From an uncultured Chloroflexales bacterium (GTDB lineage Bacteria > Chloroflexota > Chloroflexia > Chloroflexales > Chloroflexaceae): 64,000 bases of DNA. The stretch lies in contig CAKZSI010000005.1 of NCBI GenBank assembly GCA_937918935.1, positions 60,846 to 124,845 of the forward strand. The letters are read 5' to 3'. A program made the position numbers and the translations under genes. The notes beneath the pieces are model-generated. The model worked only from the letters and a program-made list of their open reading frames with translations, had not been told where the DNA came from and made no database searches. Below, in pieces: positions 25,925-35,000 of this stretch (the stretch's first letter is position 1; every line of letters begins with the position of its first letter).

Positions 25925-26935
25925 CTAGACCAGCCGCACCCCCGGATCGGCCGTAATGTTCCCGACGCGGCGGGCCTCGGGCACCGCGGCCAGGGCCGTC
26001 TCGACCGTTTCGGCTGGCACGATCGCCAGCATCCCCAGGCCCATGTTGAAGGTATGGTAGGCTTCGTTTTCCGACAGCCTTCCCTCAGCGACCAGGTAGG
26101 TGCAGATGGGCGGGATGTTCCAGGCGCCCCGTTCGATGGTCGCCCCCAGGCCCGGCGGCAGCGCCCGCGGCAGATTGTCGAACACGCCTCCGCCGGTGAT
26201 GTGCGCCAGGGCCTTCAGCGGTACGGCGGCGCGCAGGGTCGCTACCTCCGCCAGATAGCAGCGATGGATGGCCAGCAGCGCCTCGCCTACGCTGTGACCC
26301 TCGAGCATGGCCGGTCGCGCGTCATAACCGCTTCGGGCAGCGATCTGGCGCGCCAGCGAGTAGCCGTTGGTGTGCAGCCCGCTGGAGGGCAGGGCCAGCA
26401 CCGCGTCGCCTGGACCAACATCCGGTCGCGGGAGCATCTCCTCGCGTTCCACTACTCCGACAATCGTCCCGGCCAGATCAAAGGCGCCGGGGGCGTAAAC
26501 ATCGGGCATTTCCGCCGTTTCGCCGCCCAGCAGGGCGCAACCTGCCGCGCGGCAGGCCGTCGCCACCCCGCCGACAATCGCCGCCACCTGCTCCACGTCC
26601 AGCTTCGCTGCCGCCACGTAGTCGAGAAAGAAGAGCGGCCGGGCGCCCTGCACCAGGATGTCATTTACACAATGATTGACCAGATCCTGGCCCACCGTGT
26701 CGTAGCGGCCCAGGGCCGCGGCCACCAGCGTCTTGGTGCCGACACCGTCGGTCGAGGCCACCAGCACCGGCTGCTTGCCCACGCCAGCGGCGCCCAGGTC
26801 GAAGCAGCCCCCGAAGGCGCCCATCCCCGCCAGCACCGCCGGTCCGTGAGTTGAACGCACCGCCGCGCTCATCAGTTCCTTGGCGCGCATGGCCGCGGCG
26901 ATGTTGACGCCGGCAGCCGCATAGGCGTCAGCCAT
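25925..26935 (-). CDS. purM: AIR synthetase (phosphoribosylformylglycinamidine cyclo-ligase)
   Basis: Closes the imidazole ring of FGAM to AIR in purine synthesis. The product from ATG 26935 (GGAG seven bases upstream) has 336 aa and begins MADAYAAAGVNIAAAMRAKEL. Conserved parts are GMGAFGGCFDL, VASTDGVGTKTLVAAALGRYDTVG, HCVNDILVQGARPLFFLDY, LLGGETAEMPDVYAPGAFDLAG and SSGLHTNGYSLAR, then AHITGGGVFDNLPRALP. All belong to the PurM/ThiL ATP-grasp-like fold with its glycine-rich ATP site. It is upstream of purC on the same strand, separated by about 235 bases of repeats. Intact. Confidence 0.96.
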   Translation of the reverse strand: MADAYAAAGVNIAAAMRAKELMSAAVRSTHGPAVLAGMGAFGGCFDLGAAGVGKQPVLVASTDGVGTKTLVAAALGRYDTVGQDLVNHCVNDILVQGARPLFFLDYVAAAKLDVEQVAAIVGGVATACRAAGCALLGGETAEMPDVYAPGAFDLAGTIVGVVEREEMLPRPDVGPGDAVLALPSSGLHTNGYSLARQIAARSGYDARPAMLEGHSVGEALLAIHRCYLAEVATLRAAVPLKALAHITGGGVFDNLPRALPPGLGATIERGAWNIPPICTYLVAEGRLSENEAYHTFNMGLGMLAIVPAETVETALAAVPEARRVGNITADPGVRLV

Positions 26936-27022
26936 GGGATGCTCCATCAGTGTAACGCGCCCGGCGACCGGACGCAAACGATTGTGCTATGAGAAAATCG
27001 GGTTTCCCGGGCCCAGAACATG

Positions 27023-28033
27023 TTACTCCTCCCCCAGGGCCGCCACCAGGCGCGTATAGGCTTCGCTCTGCGCCTTGAAGACGTGTTGCACCTGTACCGT
27101 GCTGATGCTCACCGCCCCAATGGTGCGGAGGTGGTCCACCGCGGGCAGCAGTTCCTCCTGGGGTACGACGACGTTCACCGCGTACCACTGCGGTGCGCTG
27201 CCCTCGCTGGCGTACTTGCTCCACACCGGTGCGATGGTCGGCCCCTGCAGGCCGGCCAGTTCCACCCGTGCGGTAACCCGGCGTCCTACGCCCTCGACTG
27301 ACTCGCCTGTAAGATTGGCGGTGAGGGAGTAGAACAGCCGCCCGCGCCGGCGCGCCTCAATCAATTCGAGCAACTGGCGCACCAGCCCCAGTTTCTCGGC
27401 GTCGCCACGCAGGGTGCGCCGGCTGCCCACCAGTACGGCCTGTGAACCGAGGAGCGGCCCGCCGACGATCTTCAGCTTGTTGTCGCGAATGGCGGTGCCG
27501 GTCTCGGCGATATCGGCGATCATATCGGCATAGCCCAGGCCCGGGGCGGCTTCTGTGGCGCCTTGAGAGAGGACGATCTCAAAGGCGGTGATCCCCTGAC
27601 TGGCGCAGAAGCGGCGCACAATTGCGGGGTACTTGGTCGCGATGCGCAACCGGCGGCCCTGGGCGCGCAGTTCCGCCGCCAGGTCGGCCAGATCCTCCCA
27701 GGTGTGCACGTCCACCCAGCCCTGGGGCACGGCAAAGACCAGTTCCACGCGCCAGAAGCCCAGGTCGTCGAAGAGCACCAGCAGATCCTCGTCGTCGCCG
27801 CGCTGCTCCACGACCAGGTCGTAGCCGGTGATGCCGATGTCAATCGAGCCTTCGGCGACTTTCTCGACAATATCGGCGGGGCGATGCAGTAACACCTCGG
27901 TGTTGGGCAGACCCCGCAGCACAGCGGTGTACTGGCGTGGGTTGGCCCGCACCACGCGCAGGCCGCAACTGTCGAGCAGCGCCAGGGCGCTTTCGTAGCC
28001 AGAGCCTTTTGAGGGGAGCGCAAAGCGTAGCAT
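27023..28033 (-). CDS. hisG: ATP phosphoribosyltransferase, long form
   Basis: First enzyme of histidine synthesis, joining ATP and PRPP. At 336 aa it has the catalytic bilobal domain (MLRFALPSKGSGYESALALL; DIVEKVAEGSIDIGITGYDLV; ADMIADIAETGTAIRDNKLKI with the PRPP-binding E-T-G-T region) and a C-terminal extension (SKYASEGSAPQWYAVNVVVPQEE...STVQVQHVF) resembling the regulatory HisG_C domain of long-form enzymes, which bind histidine directly and do not need HisZ. The ATG is preceded by AGGAACATAGATAGCC, a moderate site. The neighbours hisS and purM/purC connect it to histidyl-tRNA and purine supply; no other his genes are in the window. Confidence 0.93.
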   Translation of the reverse strand: MLRFALPSKGSGYESALALLDSCGLRVVRANPRQYTAVLRGLPNTEVLLHRPADIVEKVAEGSIDIGITGYDLVVEQRGDDEDLLVLFDDLGFWRVELVFAVPQGWVDVHTWEDLADLAAELRAQGRRLRIATKYPAIVRRFCASQGITAFEIVLSQGATEAAPGLGYADMIADIAETGTAIRDNKLKIVGGPLLGSQAVLVGSRRTLRGDAEKLGLVRQLLELIEARRRGRLFYSLTANLTGESVEGVGRRVTARVELAGLQGPTIAPVWSKYASEGSAPQWYAVNVVVPQEELLPAVDHLRTIGAVSISTVQVQHVFKAQSEAYTRLVAALGEE

Positions 28034-28104
28034 GGCTATCTATGTTCCTGATGTGAGAATAGCCAGTGGTAATATCTCTGTCACGTACCGCGGTTTTTTC
28101 TGCT

Positions 28105-28214
28105 GCGAGGAGGTTCGGAGGGGGGGCCTGCGGCCCTCCCAATCCCTGCCAGGGGCAAAGTGACAAAGTAGAGACACGGGGAAACCAGGTTTCCCCACAC
28201 CCCTGCCGGGGGCG
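28105..28214. repeat. Composite repeat between hisG and the creatininase-like gene
   Basis: A diverged module A (GGAGGGGGGCCTGCGGCCCTCCC), linker CCCTGCCAGGGGC, then module B GGGGAAACC-A-GGTTTCCCC at 28178-28196. Confidence 0.75.
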
Positions 28215-29048
28215 TCACCCCGACTCGGGGAGGCCCGGCGCAGCCTCGCTATCCCCTCTCTTTTCCTGCCACCATGCGGCGGTCAGGGCGTCAAGGTTGT
28301 CGCCGTAGCGCGCCGTAAGGCTCTGGTAGCGCTCGCGGCGCCGTGCGTACAGGGCGTGGAGCGGTGCAGGATCGCCGGTGGCCAGCAAGCGTTCGACGGC
28401 GCTACTGATGCGTTCCAGGGCCAGATTCAGGACACTGTTGCCAAGCGAGGCCGAGGCCGCGCCCCGCGGATCGCGGCCCAGAACCGGGCTGCTGAGTTGA
28501 TCGAGCGGGCCAGGGCCAAGGGCCTCCATATTGATCAGGTCGGGGCGCAGGGCGAGCAGGACCGAACTTTCCCAGAGCGCCCCGTGATCGAGCATGTCAT
28601 CGTCCACCAGCGCCAGGGGCGTAACGGCCAGCACCAGCAGGCGCTGGTCGCCGAGCGCCCGTTCGGCGGTCTCGATCAGCAGCAATTCGTGCCCCGGCGA
28701 GTAGTATCCGCTGATCACCACCACGACGCGCCAGTCATGTCGCGCCAGCGCCGCCAGGCTCTCGGTGAGCATAGCCCGCAGTGTTGCCGCGCTCAAACCC
28801 AGTGATGCGCCGGGGTGTGGCAGCGCCAGGGGCCAGGTCATTGCCGGCAGCAGCACGCCCCCGGTACGCCTGACAGCGCGTTCGGCAATCGCCTCGGCGA
28901 TGATCGTGTCCAGCCCCAGGGGCAGGTGGGGGCCATGCTGGGTTAGCCCGCCCCAGGGGAGGTAGGCTGCCGGGGCACGCGCGCGCAGCGCAGCGAGGTC
29001 ATCGGGGCGCAAATGGCTGTATCGCCCCCAGAATGGGGTGTCGTTCAT
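28215..29048 (-). CDS. Creatininase/ArfB-family protein with altered metal site
   Basis: The 277-aa product (ATG 29048; the TTG three codons upstream is less likely) has the creatininase fold: LPWGGLTQHGPHLPLGLDTIIAE near the N-terminus, WRVVVVISGYYSPGHELLLIETA in the middle and a final region of helices. In active members the first motif reads G-S-T-E-Q-H-G-P-H-L-P and the second N-G-H-G-G-N. Here the Glu metal ligand is replaced by Thr (LTQHG) and the His of the second motif by Tyr (SGYYSP), so two of the usual zinc ligands are missing. The family includes creatininase, the FAPy deformylase ArfB and MftE. It lies between hisS and hisG, suggesting a link with purine or histidine chemistry, or a non-catalytic role. 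Confidence 0.75.
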   Translation of the reverse strand: MNDTPFWGRYSHLRPDDLAALRARAPAAYLPWGGLTQHGPHLPLGLDTIIAEAIAERAVRRTGGVLLPAMTWPLALPHPGASLGLSAATLRAMLTESLAALARHDWRVVVVISGYYSPGHELLLIETAERALGDQRLLVLAVTPLALVDDDMLDHGALWESSVLLALRPDLINMEALGPGPLDQLSSPVLGRDPRGAASASLGNSVLNLALERISSAVERLLATGDPAPLHALYARRRERYQSLTARYGDNLDALTAAWWQEKRGDSEAAPGLPESG

Positions 29049-29073
29049 AGGTTCCAATCAGGCAAGCTGTTGG

Positions 29074-29134
29074 GCCGAAGCATTGGCGCTGCCTGTGCTT
29101 CGACCTTACATTGGCGCCGCCAGTGCTTCGGCCT
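29074..29134. repeat. Second hairpin-repeat family, one and a half copies
   Basis: CCGAAGCATTGGCGCTGCC-TGTGCTTCGACCTTAC (29074-29108) followed by a partial copy ending CCAGTGCTTCGG (29110-29134). The partial copy lies inside hisS and supplies its final codons (AEALAAPM). Other copies: 41901-41935 and 51010-51044. Confidence 0.7.
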
Positions 29135-30578
29135 GGAGATCCCCCAGCGCGTCCAGGCTGATGCGCCGCTCGTCGTGGCGCTCCAGATCACGCCAGACGA
29201 GGCTGCGACTGGTCCGTTCCTCCACGCCAACGATGACGACGTACCGGGCGCCGCGCCGCGCTGCGTCACTCAGGTTGCGTGTCAGGGCGCGCCCACGCAC
29301 GTCCACGCTGACCGCCAGGCCCCGTTCCCGCAAGCGCCCTGCCACCTCCTGGGCGTAGGCGTAATCGTCATCGGCGACGGGGGCCACCAGGGCCAGGGGG
29401 CGGCGGGGCGGGGCCGGGGTACTGGCCGCGGCGATCACCCGCTCCAACCCGTAGGCGAAGCCTACCGCCGGTACATCTTTCGGGCCGCCCAGGGCCGCAA
29501 CGAGATCGTCGTAGCGCCCGCCGCCGCAGAGTTGTGTCCCGTTGCCATCGGCAATCTCGAAGATCAGGCCGGTGTAGTAGTGCAGGCCCCGTCCCAGGCC
29601 AAAATCCAGATCAATCTGTTCAGGCTCGATGCCATGCGCCGCAACCAGTGCGAGGATCGCCCGCACCTCGTCGAGGGCGCGAGCCTGCAACCCCTGCTCG
29701 TCCAGGAGAGCCGCCAGCGCCCGCAGCGCCCGCGAGGCAGGCCCCTGAATGGCCACCAGGCGCTCCAGCACATCCAGGGCACGCTCAATAGCGGTGCGCT
29801 CCTCGCGGCGGCGCAACTTCCGCAACAGCCGGGCCACCACATGCTCAAGCGACCGTGTTCCCGTGCTCAGATCGATCTCCATCGCCTGCAACGTGCGGAG
29901 CAGCCAGGCCCGGGCCTGCTCCTCATCGAGACCGGGGGGCAGATCAATCGGCGGGTCGCCCACGCGCTCGTGCAGATGCGCGCGCACTGCCGCCACGCCT
30001 TCCTTGCGGATGCGCTCCAGGCTCCACACCAGTGTATTCCGGGTGCGCTCGGTGAGGTCGAACTGCGCCAGCAATTCACGCGCCACCCCCACGTGCCCCA
30101 TCAGCACCCGGTAGCCCGTCACCCCCACCGCGTCGAGCCCGGCGCGGGCCAGGGCCAGGGCCTCGGCGTCGGCGCGCGGGGAAGGACCGCCCACGATCTC
30201 GACGCCTACCTGGGTGAACTGCCGATAGGTGTTGCGCCGGGGGCGCTCGTAGCGAAACACCGGCCCGCTGTAACTGAGCCGCAGCGGCAGCGGCTGGTCC
30301 TGGAGATGGGCCACATAGGCCCGCAGCACCGAGGCCGTCCACTCCGGGCGGAGCGCCAGATCGCGGCCGCCAAAGTTGAACTCGTAGACCTTGCCCGCCA
30401 GTTCTTCGCCGAGCTTGCGCAGGTAGAGTTCCCGCGACTCGATGATTGGCAGATCGATCGGCTCGTAGCCGTATGCCTCGAAGGTCGCCTCGAGGGCGCG
30501 CCGGGCGGAGACTGCCTGCCGCTGGCTGGCAGGCAGCACATCGCGCATCCCCCGCACTGTCTCAATCGTTGCGCTCAC
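29106..30578 (-). CDS. hisS: Histidyl-tRNA synthetase
   Basis: Charges tRNA-His. The 490-aa class II enzyme starts at a GTG with GAGGGTG seven bases upstream. Motif 1 region RGMRDVLP..., motif 2 RYERPRRNTYRQFTQVGVEIVG, the histidine loop RGLHYYTGLIFEI, QLCGGGRYDDLVAALGG and motif 3 AVGFAYGLERV are all present, as is a C-terminal anticodon-binding domain (PLALVAPVADDDYAYAQEVA...RYVVIVGVEE). The usual Asp of the RGLDYYT motif is His here. A HisZ function (ATP-PRT regulator) is less likely because the anticodon domain is retained and hisG is long form, though hisG is the next but one gene. The insertion between motifs 2 and 3 is about 100 residues and helical. The last residues are encoded in a repeat element. 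Confidence 0.92.
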   Translation of the reverse strand: MSATIETVRGMRDVLPASQRQAVSARRALEATFEAYGYEPIDLPIIESRELYLRKLGEELAGKVYEFNFGGRDLALRPEWTASVLRAYVAHLQDQPLPLRLSYSGPVFRYERPRRNTYRQFTQVGVEIVGGPSPRADAEALALARAGLDAVGVTGYRVLMGHVGVARELLAQFDLTERTRNTLVWSLERIRKEGVAAVRAHLHERVGDPPIDLPPGLDEEQARAWLLRTLQAMEIDLSTGTRSLEHVVARLLRKLRRREERTAIERALDVLERLVAIQGPASRALRALAALLDEQGLQARALDEVRAILALVAAHGIEPEQIDLDFGLGRGLHYYTGLIFEIADGNGTQLCGGGRYDDLVAALGGPKDVPAVGFAYGLERVIAAASTPAPPRRPLALVAPVADDDYAYAQEVAGRLRERGLAVSVDVRGRALTRNLSDAARRGARYVVIVGVEERTSRSLVWRDLERHDERRISLDALGDLQAEALAAPM

Positions 30579-30691
30579 CTGTCACCCTCTGCCTGCCTGC
30601 CGAAGTGGAGGTGAATGGCGCGGGTGTGAACGATGCCAGGCGCCATCCGCGTCCGGTATTGTATCCGATCGCTTGAGCCAGGACAAGCCGT

Positions 30692-30720
30692 TGACAGCGC
30701 GGCGCGCAGCGGGTATCCTG
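30692..30720 (+). promoter_or_regulatory. Promoter of the EamA transporter gene
   Basis: TTGACA at 30692-30697, 17-base spacer, TATCCT at 30715-30720. Predicted start near 30727, leaving a 165-base leader. Confidence 0.65.
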
Positions 30721-30735
30721 CCAGGCCGGCGCCCC

Positions 30736-30825
30736 GTGGAGGTGTAGAGCCAGGGAAGTGTGGTTCATAGGCGGAGATACCCGACTGGAACGTTGTTCCG
30801 CGTGTCTATGCCTCGACACCTCCAC
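30736..30825 (+). promoter_or_regulatory. Structured leader element (orphan riboswitch candidate)
   Basis: GTGGAGGTGTAGAG (30736-30749) pairs with CTCGACACCTCCAC (30812-30825), 13 of 14 bases. Inside, CATAG-GCGGA pairs with TCCGC...CTATG, and GGAAC-GTT-GTTCC can form as a competing hairpin. It lies in the leader of a DMT transporter gene. No known riboswitch class was recognised. Confidence 0.45.
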
Positions 30826-30892
30826 CCCCCTGCACTACAGGGGTGAAGACCTGCCCGTCGGCCCTGACCGAAACCCTATGTGAGCCTCCGCT

Positions 30893-31798
30893 ATGAATCG
30901 TTCCCTGTTACCCTACATCGTGCTCTTTACCGGCGTCCTGATCGTCTCTGCCGCCTCGATCCTGATCCGCTACGCTCAGGCCGCGGGTGTGCCCTCGCTG
31001 AGCATCGCCGCCTGGCGCCTGGCGCTCGCGGCCCTGTTGCTCACGCCGCTGGCCTGGTTCCGCGCCGGCCCGGAGTTGCGTTCGCTGGGTCGCCGCGATC
31101 TCCTGCTTGGCGTGGCCTCGGGGACCTTTCTGGCCCTGCATTTCGCTAGCTGGATCAGTTCGCTGGCCTACACCTCGGTCGCCTCCAGCGTGGCGCTGGT
31201 GACGACCAACCCGTTGTGGGTCGGGCTGGCCTCGCTCCTGTTCTTCCGCGAGCGGCTGGGCTGGCGCACCCTGCTGGGCATCGCCGCCACGTTTGTCGGC
31301 ACCGTGTTCATCGGTCTTTCGGACCAGATGAGCAGCAGCGCGCCCGATCCCGCGCTGGGCAATACGCTGGCGCTGGTGGGCGCGATCACTGTGAGCGGCT
31401 ATTTGCTGATCGGGCGCGACCTGCGCCGCCGCCTGAGTGTGCTGGCCTACATCTACGTGGTCTACTCCACTGCCGCGGTGGTGCTGGTGCTCTGGGCGCT
31501 GGCGGCCCGGCAGCCGCTGTTCGGCTTTCCGCCCTACGCCTATCTGTTGTTGCTCGGCCTGGCGATCGGCCCGCAGTTGCTCGGCCACACCGCCTTTAAC
31601 TACGCCCTCTCCGCCCTGTCAGCCACCTTTATCGCTGTCGCCATCCTCGGCGAACCGGTCGGCTCGGCGTTGCTGGCCTTCGTGGTCTTCGGCGAACGCT
31701 TCGCGCCCCTGCAACTGGCCGGCTTCGTGCTGCTCCTGGCCGGGATCGTTATGGCCTCACAGGAAGAGGCGCGCCGCGCTGCGCCGGTCACTTCTTGA
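30893..31798 (+). CDS. EamA/DMT-superfamily transporter
   Basis: A 301-aa inner-membrane protein with ten predicted segments arranged as two EamA halves: first half SAASILIRYAQAAGVPSLSIAAWRLALAALLL through TTNPLWVGLASLLFF, second half NTLALVGAITVSGYLLIGRDLRR through FIAVAILGEPVGSALLAFVVFGE. The E-P in each half (here GEPVGSALLAF in the second) is typical of the family, whose members export amino acids, metabolites or drugs. The substrate cannot be deduced. ATG 30893 has only a weak ribosome site; a strong promoter and folded leader precede it, so control at the RNA level is possible. Transcribed divergently from hisS. Confidence 0.88.
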   Translation: MNRSLLPYIVLFTGVLIVSAASILIRYAQAAGVPSLSIAAWRLALAALLLTPLAWFRAGPELRSLGRRDLLLGVASGTFLALHFASWISSLAYTSVASSVALVTTNPLWVGLASLLFFRERLGWRTLLGIAATFVGTVFIGLSDQMSSSAPDPALGNTLALVGAITVSGYLLIGRDLRRRLSVLAYIYVVYSTAAVVLVLWALAARQPLFGFPPYAYLLLLGLAIGPQLLGHTAFNYALSALSATFIAVAILGEPVGSALLAFVVFGERFAPLQLAGFVLLLAGIVMASQEEARRAAPVTS

Positions 31799-31961
31799 TT
31801 TTGGATGGCTGTATATCGGGTCATGATGGGACGGGGCGATCAGGCGCGGGCGTAGCGTTCAACAAGCCTGCCACACCTCTTCAGATCCGGGCGACCTCTT
31901 CCCCCGTATCTCAGTACCCAATTCCTACCTTCCCCCCCTTACATCCCTTTACAGTTCATGC

Positions 31962-31997
31962 TAGAATAGCCCTGCGTACTATCAGTACGCTATTCTA
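31962..31997 (+). promoter_or_regulatory. Bulged palindrome over a -10 box upstream of the first giant gene
   Basis: TAGAATA-(GCCCT)-GCGTACT, loop ATC, AGTACGC-TATTCTA: 14 bp with a five-base bulge. TAGAAT (31962-31967) is a candidate -10 hexamer, about 100 bases before the start codon, so this may be an operator. The flanking DNA is markedly AT-rich, and CTATTCTA recurs at 32018-32025. Confidence 0.5.
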
Positions 31998-32061
31998 CAC
32001 TTCTAATGTCTTTTGTCCTATTCTAAAGCCGCCGCTCCGATCGCGGCGTAAGGAGTTCGCG

Positions 32062-35000
32062 ATGTCTCCGCGCAGGCTCTGGCCCCTCCTGCTGTCGGTC
32101 CTCGCTCTTATTGTCGTCCCTTTCGCCGCCTACCCTCGCGCGGAGGCTCAGGGCTTTGATCCATCTAGAACCTACACAGTTACGAACGATCTCGATAATC
32201 AGTCAACTGCCTGCGGGCCGGACGCGAATCCCAGCTCCGGCGGTTGCACCTTGCGCCAGGCCATTCTCGCCGCGAATGCCGATAATGGGGAAAGTTTGAT
32301 CCGCTTTGACAGCGGGTTCTTTTCTACGCAGCGGACCATCTCTCCGGTCGACTCACCTTTTCCGCCATTAACAGGGGAAAATGACAGGATTGAAGGCGCG
32401 GTGGACGGCTTCGGTCGTCCGCTGGTGGTGATTGACGGCCAGAATGCTTACAGCTTCGGTCTGCGTATTACGGGTAAAAACATCACCATTTCCCGGTTGA
32501 TCTTTATCCGCTTCGCCACTCTGGCCGAGCCGGGGGGCGCCGGTGTGTGGATTACTACGCCCAATGCTACCGGGAACCGGGTTGAGGGATGTTACTTCGG
32601 CGTGCGCCCCGGTCAAACAACGGCGGAACCGAACCGTTACGGGGTGCGCATCACCAATGGCGCCAGTCAGAATTATGTGGGTGAAGACATTGCCACGCCG
32701 AATAAACGCAATGTCTTCGCCGGGAATGGCGTCAGCGGCGTCTCTATCTCCGGGGCCAGCGGGAACTTTGTCTATGGCAACTATATTGGTGTGACGCTGG
32801 ATGCTTCTGGCAGTGTTGTGTCCCTCGGCAATGACAGTTCGGGCGTCGAACTGACTGACGCTACCGGCAATGAGATCGGGGCCAGTTCGACCGTAGGAAC
32901 TTCCCCCGACAACCGGCGCAACCTGATCTCGGCCAATGGTGAGGCCGGGATTAGCATCAGCGGCGGCAGCGGCAATTTCATTCGCGCCAATTACATTGGT
33001 ACGAATGATACTGGCACCGGCCCGCTGGGCGCTCAGCCCGTTGGAGTGAGGATTAAGGAAGTGGCCCTTGCTAACCAGTTGATCGGTCTCCCCATAACCG
33101 CCCCGCTGGTGATCAGCGGCAATACCCAGTACGGCGTGCTGATGACCACGAACGCCGCCAGCAACCGCGTGCAGGGCGCGTTCATCGGCACGAATTACCT
33201 CGGCGCTGCGGCGCTGCCCAATGGCGCCGCCGGCATCCGTATAGAAAACGGGGCCGCGAACAATATCATCGGTCCGGGTACAGTTGTCTCCGGCAACACA
33301 GGCAACGGCATCGAGTTAACCCGCGGCGCCGCGCTCACCGCCACGCCGCCGGTGGGCAATCGCATCGAGCGTTCGATCATCGGCCTGAACGCCGGCGCCA
33401 CCGCACCGGTGCCCAACACCGGTCGCGGTGTGGCGGTGCTTGAGGGTACGCAGGGTACCGTTGTCGGCATTGACTCGACCCCCGAAGCGTTTCTGGGCAA
33501 CATCATCGCCGGCAATGCCCAGGAGGGCGTGCTGGTCCAGGGACCGTCCAATCTAAACACGCTGGTGCGCGGCAACGTGATCGGCCTGCGGCGCGCGCCT
33601 CCTCCGACGTCTCCTCCCGGTCCGATCACCATCGCCGAGCCGAATGGCGGCGAGGCGGGCATTCTGGTGACCGACGGGGCCAGAGGGACGCGGGTGGAGC
33701 GGAACACCGTCGGGGGTGTGGCGACCCCCAGTTCAGGCATTCCAGGCATCTGGGTGCGCGGCGATGGCAGCGGCTCGGTGGGCGCGCCCAGCCCGACTAA
33801 TATCGAGAATGTGTCGCTGGTCGGCAACCGGATCGGCTGCTTGCCGACCAGTAGCGCCAGCCCGCCCTGCAGCCCCGCGCCGATCGCCCGTCCCAACCGC
33901 GAAGGCATCGTGGTCAGCGGCGGCGTGCGCAACGTTGACCTGATCACCAATACGGTGCAACTCAACGTCGGGGCCGGCATCCGCCTCAGCGACGCCTATA
34001 CCGTCACCCTGCGCTCCGACACCTCCGACGCGCGCTCGATTGCCTACAATACCGGGAATGGCATTCGGGTTGATGGCAACAGCTTCAACGTGAGCCTGCT
34101 CGACACGACGGTGCGCGACAACGGCGAACATGGCATCGTGGTCGCCGGTACGACCTCGAATGTGATTGTGTTGAACAACACCCTGCGCGCCAACCTCGGG
34201 CGCGCCATCCGTCTCGAAGATAGCGTGCAGCGGGTCAGGATGCAGAACAACCGCCTGACCCGCAACGGCGGACCGATTGAACTGGTCGGCACAACCATCA
34301 ACTTCCCGCCTGGCAGCAATCCGGGCGATCTGAACCGTCCCAACCACGACATTGACCCGCCCATCGTTGACCCGTCGTTTGCCAGCCCGCAGCGGCTGCG
34401 TCTCTTCCAGTCGGGGCGCGTCGAGGGCTATGCCCTGCCTTCCACTGCCCCGGCTGATCAACCGCCCGACCCGCCCTCGGCCTGTGTCAACTGTAGCATC
34501 CAGTTCTTCGAGCCTGATCCCACGCTCTCCACCTCCACGCCTGACGGTCAGGGCTTCAATCTGCTGCGCGCTGCGGCCGACATCGGCGCCTCCGGGCAGG
34601 AGTTGCTCCCTACCGCCGCCAACGGCTTCTTCAGCGGGTTCCTGCAACTGAGCGGCGGAAGGCTCCCGCGCCAGTTGCTGCTGATCGCCACCGACGGTCG
34701 GGGCAACAGTTCCGAGTATGCCCGCTTCGACGTCACCACCGGCCTGGTCCTCGAAGCTACGTCGCCCCTGGCGACCAGTCGCGGCCCGGGTGAGACGGTG
34801 ACCTACACCCTGCGCGTGCGCAACACCGGCAGCGTTGATTTCGATAACCTGGTGCTGGAGACCAGCGGCACCCTCAGCGGCTGGCAATTCACTGCCACGC
34901 CGGCGCCGGGCGCCGTCTTTGTGCCTGCTCTGCCTGCCGGTGGCACGCGCGATATTACGGTCACTCTGACTCTGCCCCTGGGCGACCATCCGAACGTGCG

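Noticed and set aside
30679..30825. Known riboswitch (TPP, cobalamin, FMN, SAM) before the EamA gene
   Set aside because: Core consensus elements of these classes were looked for and not matched.
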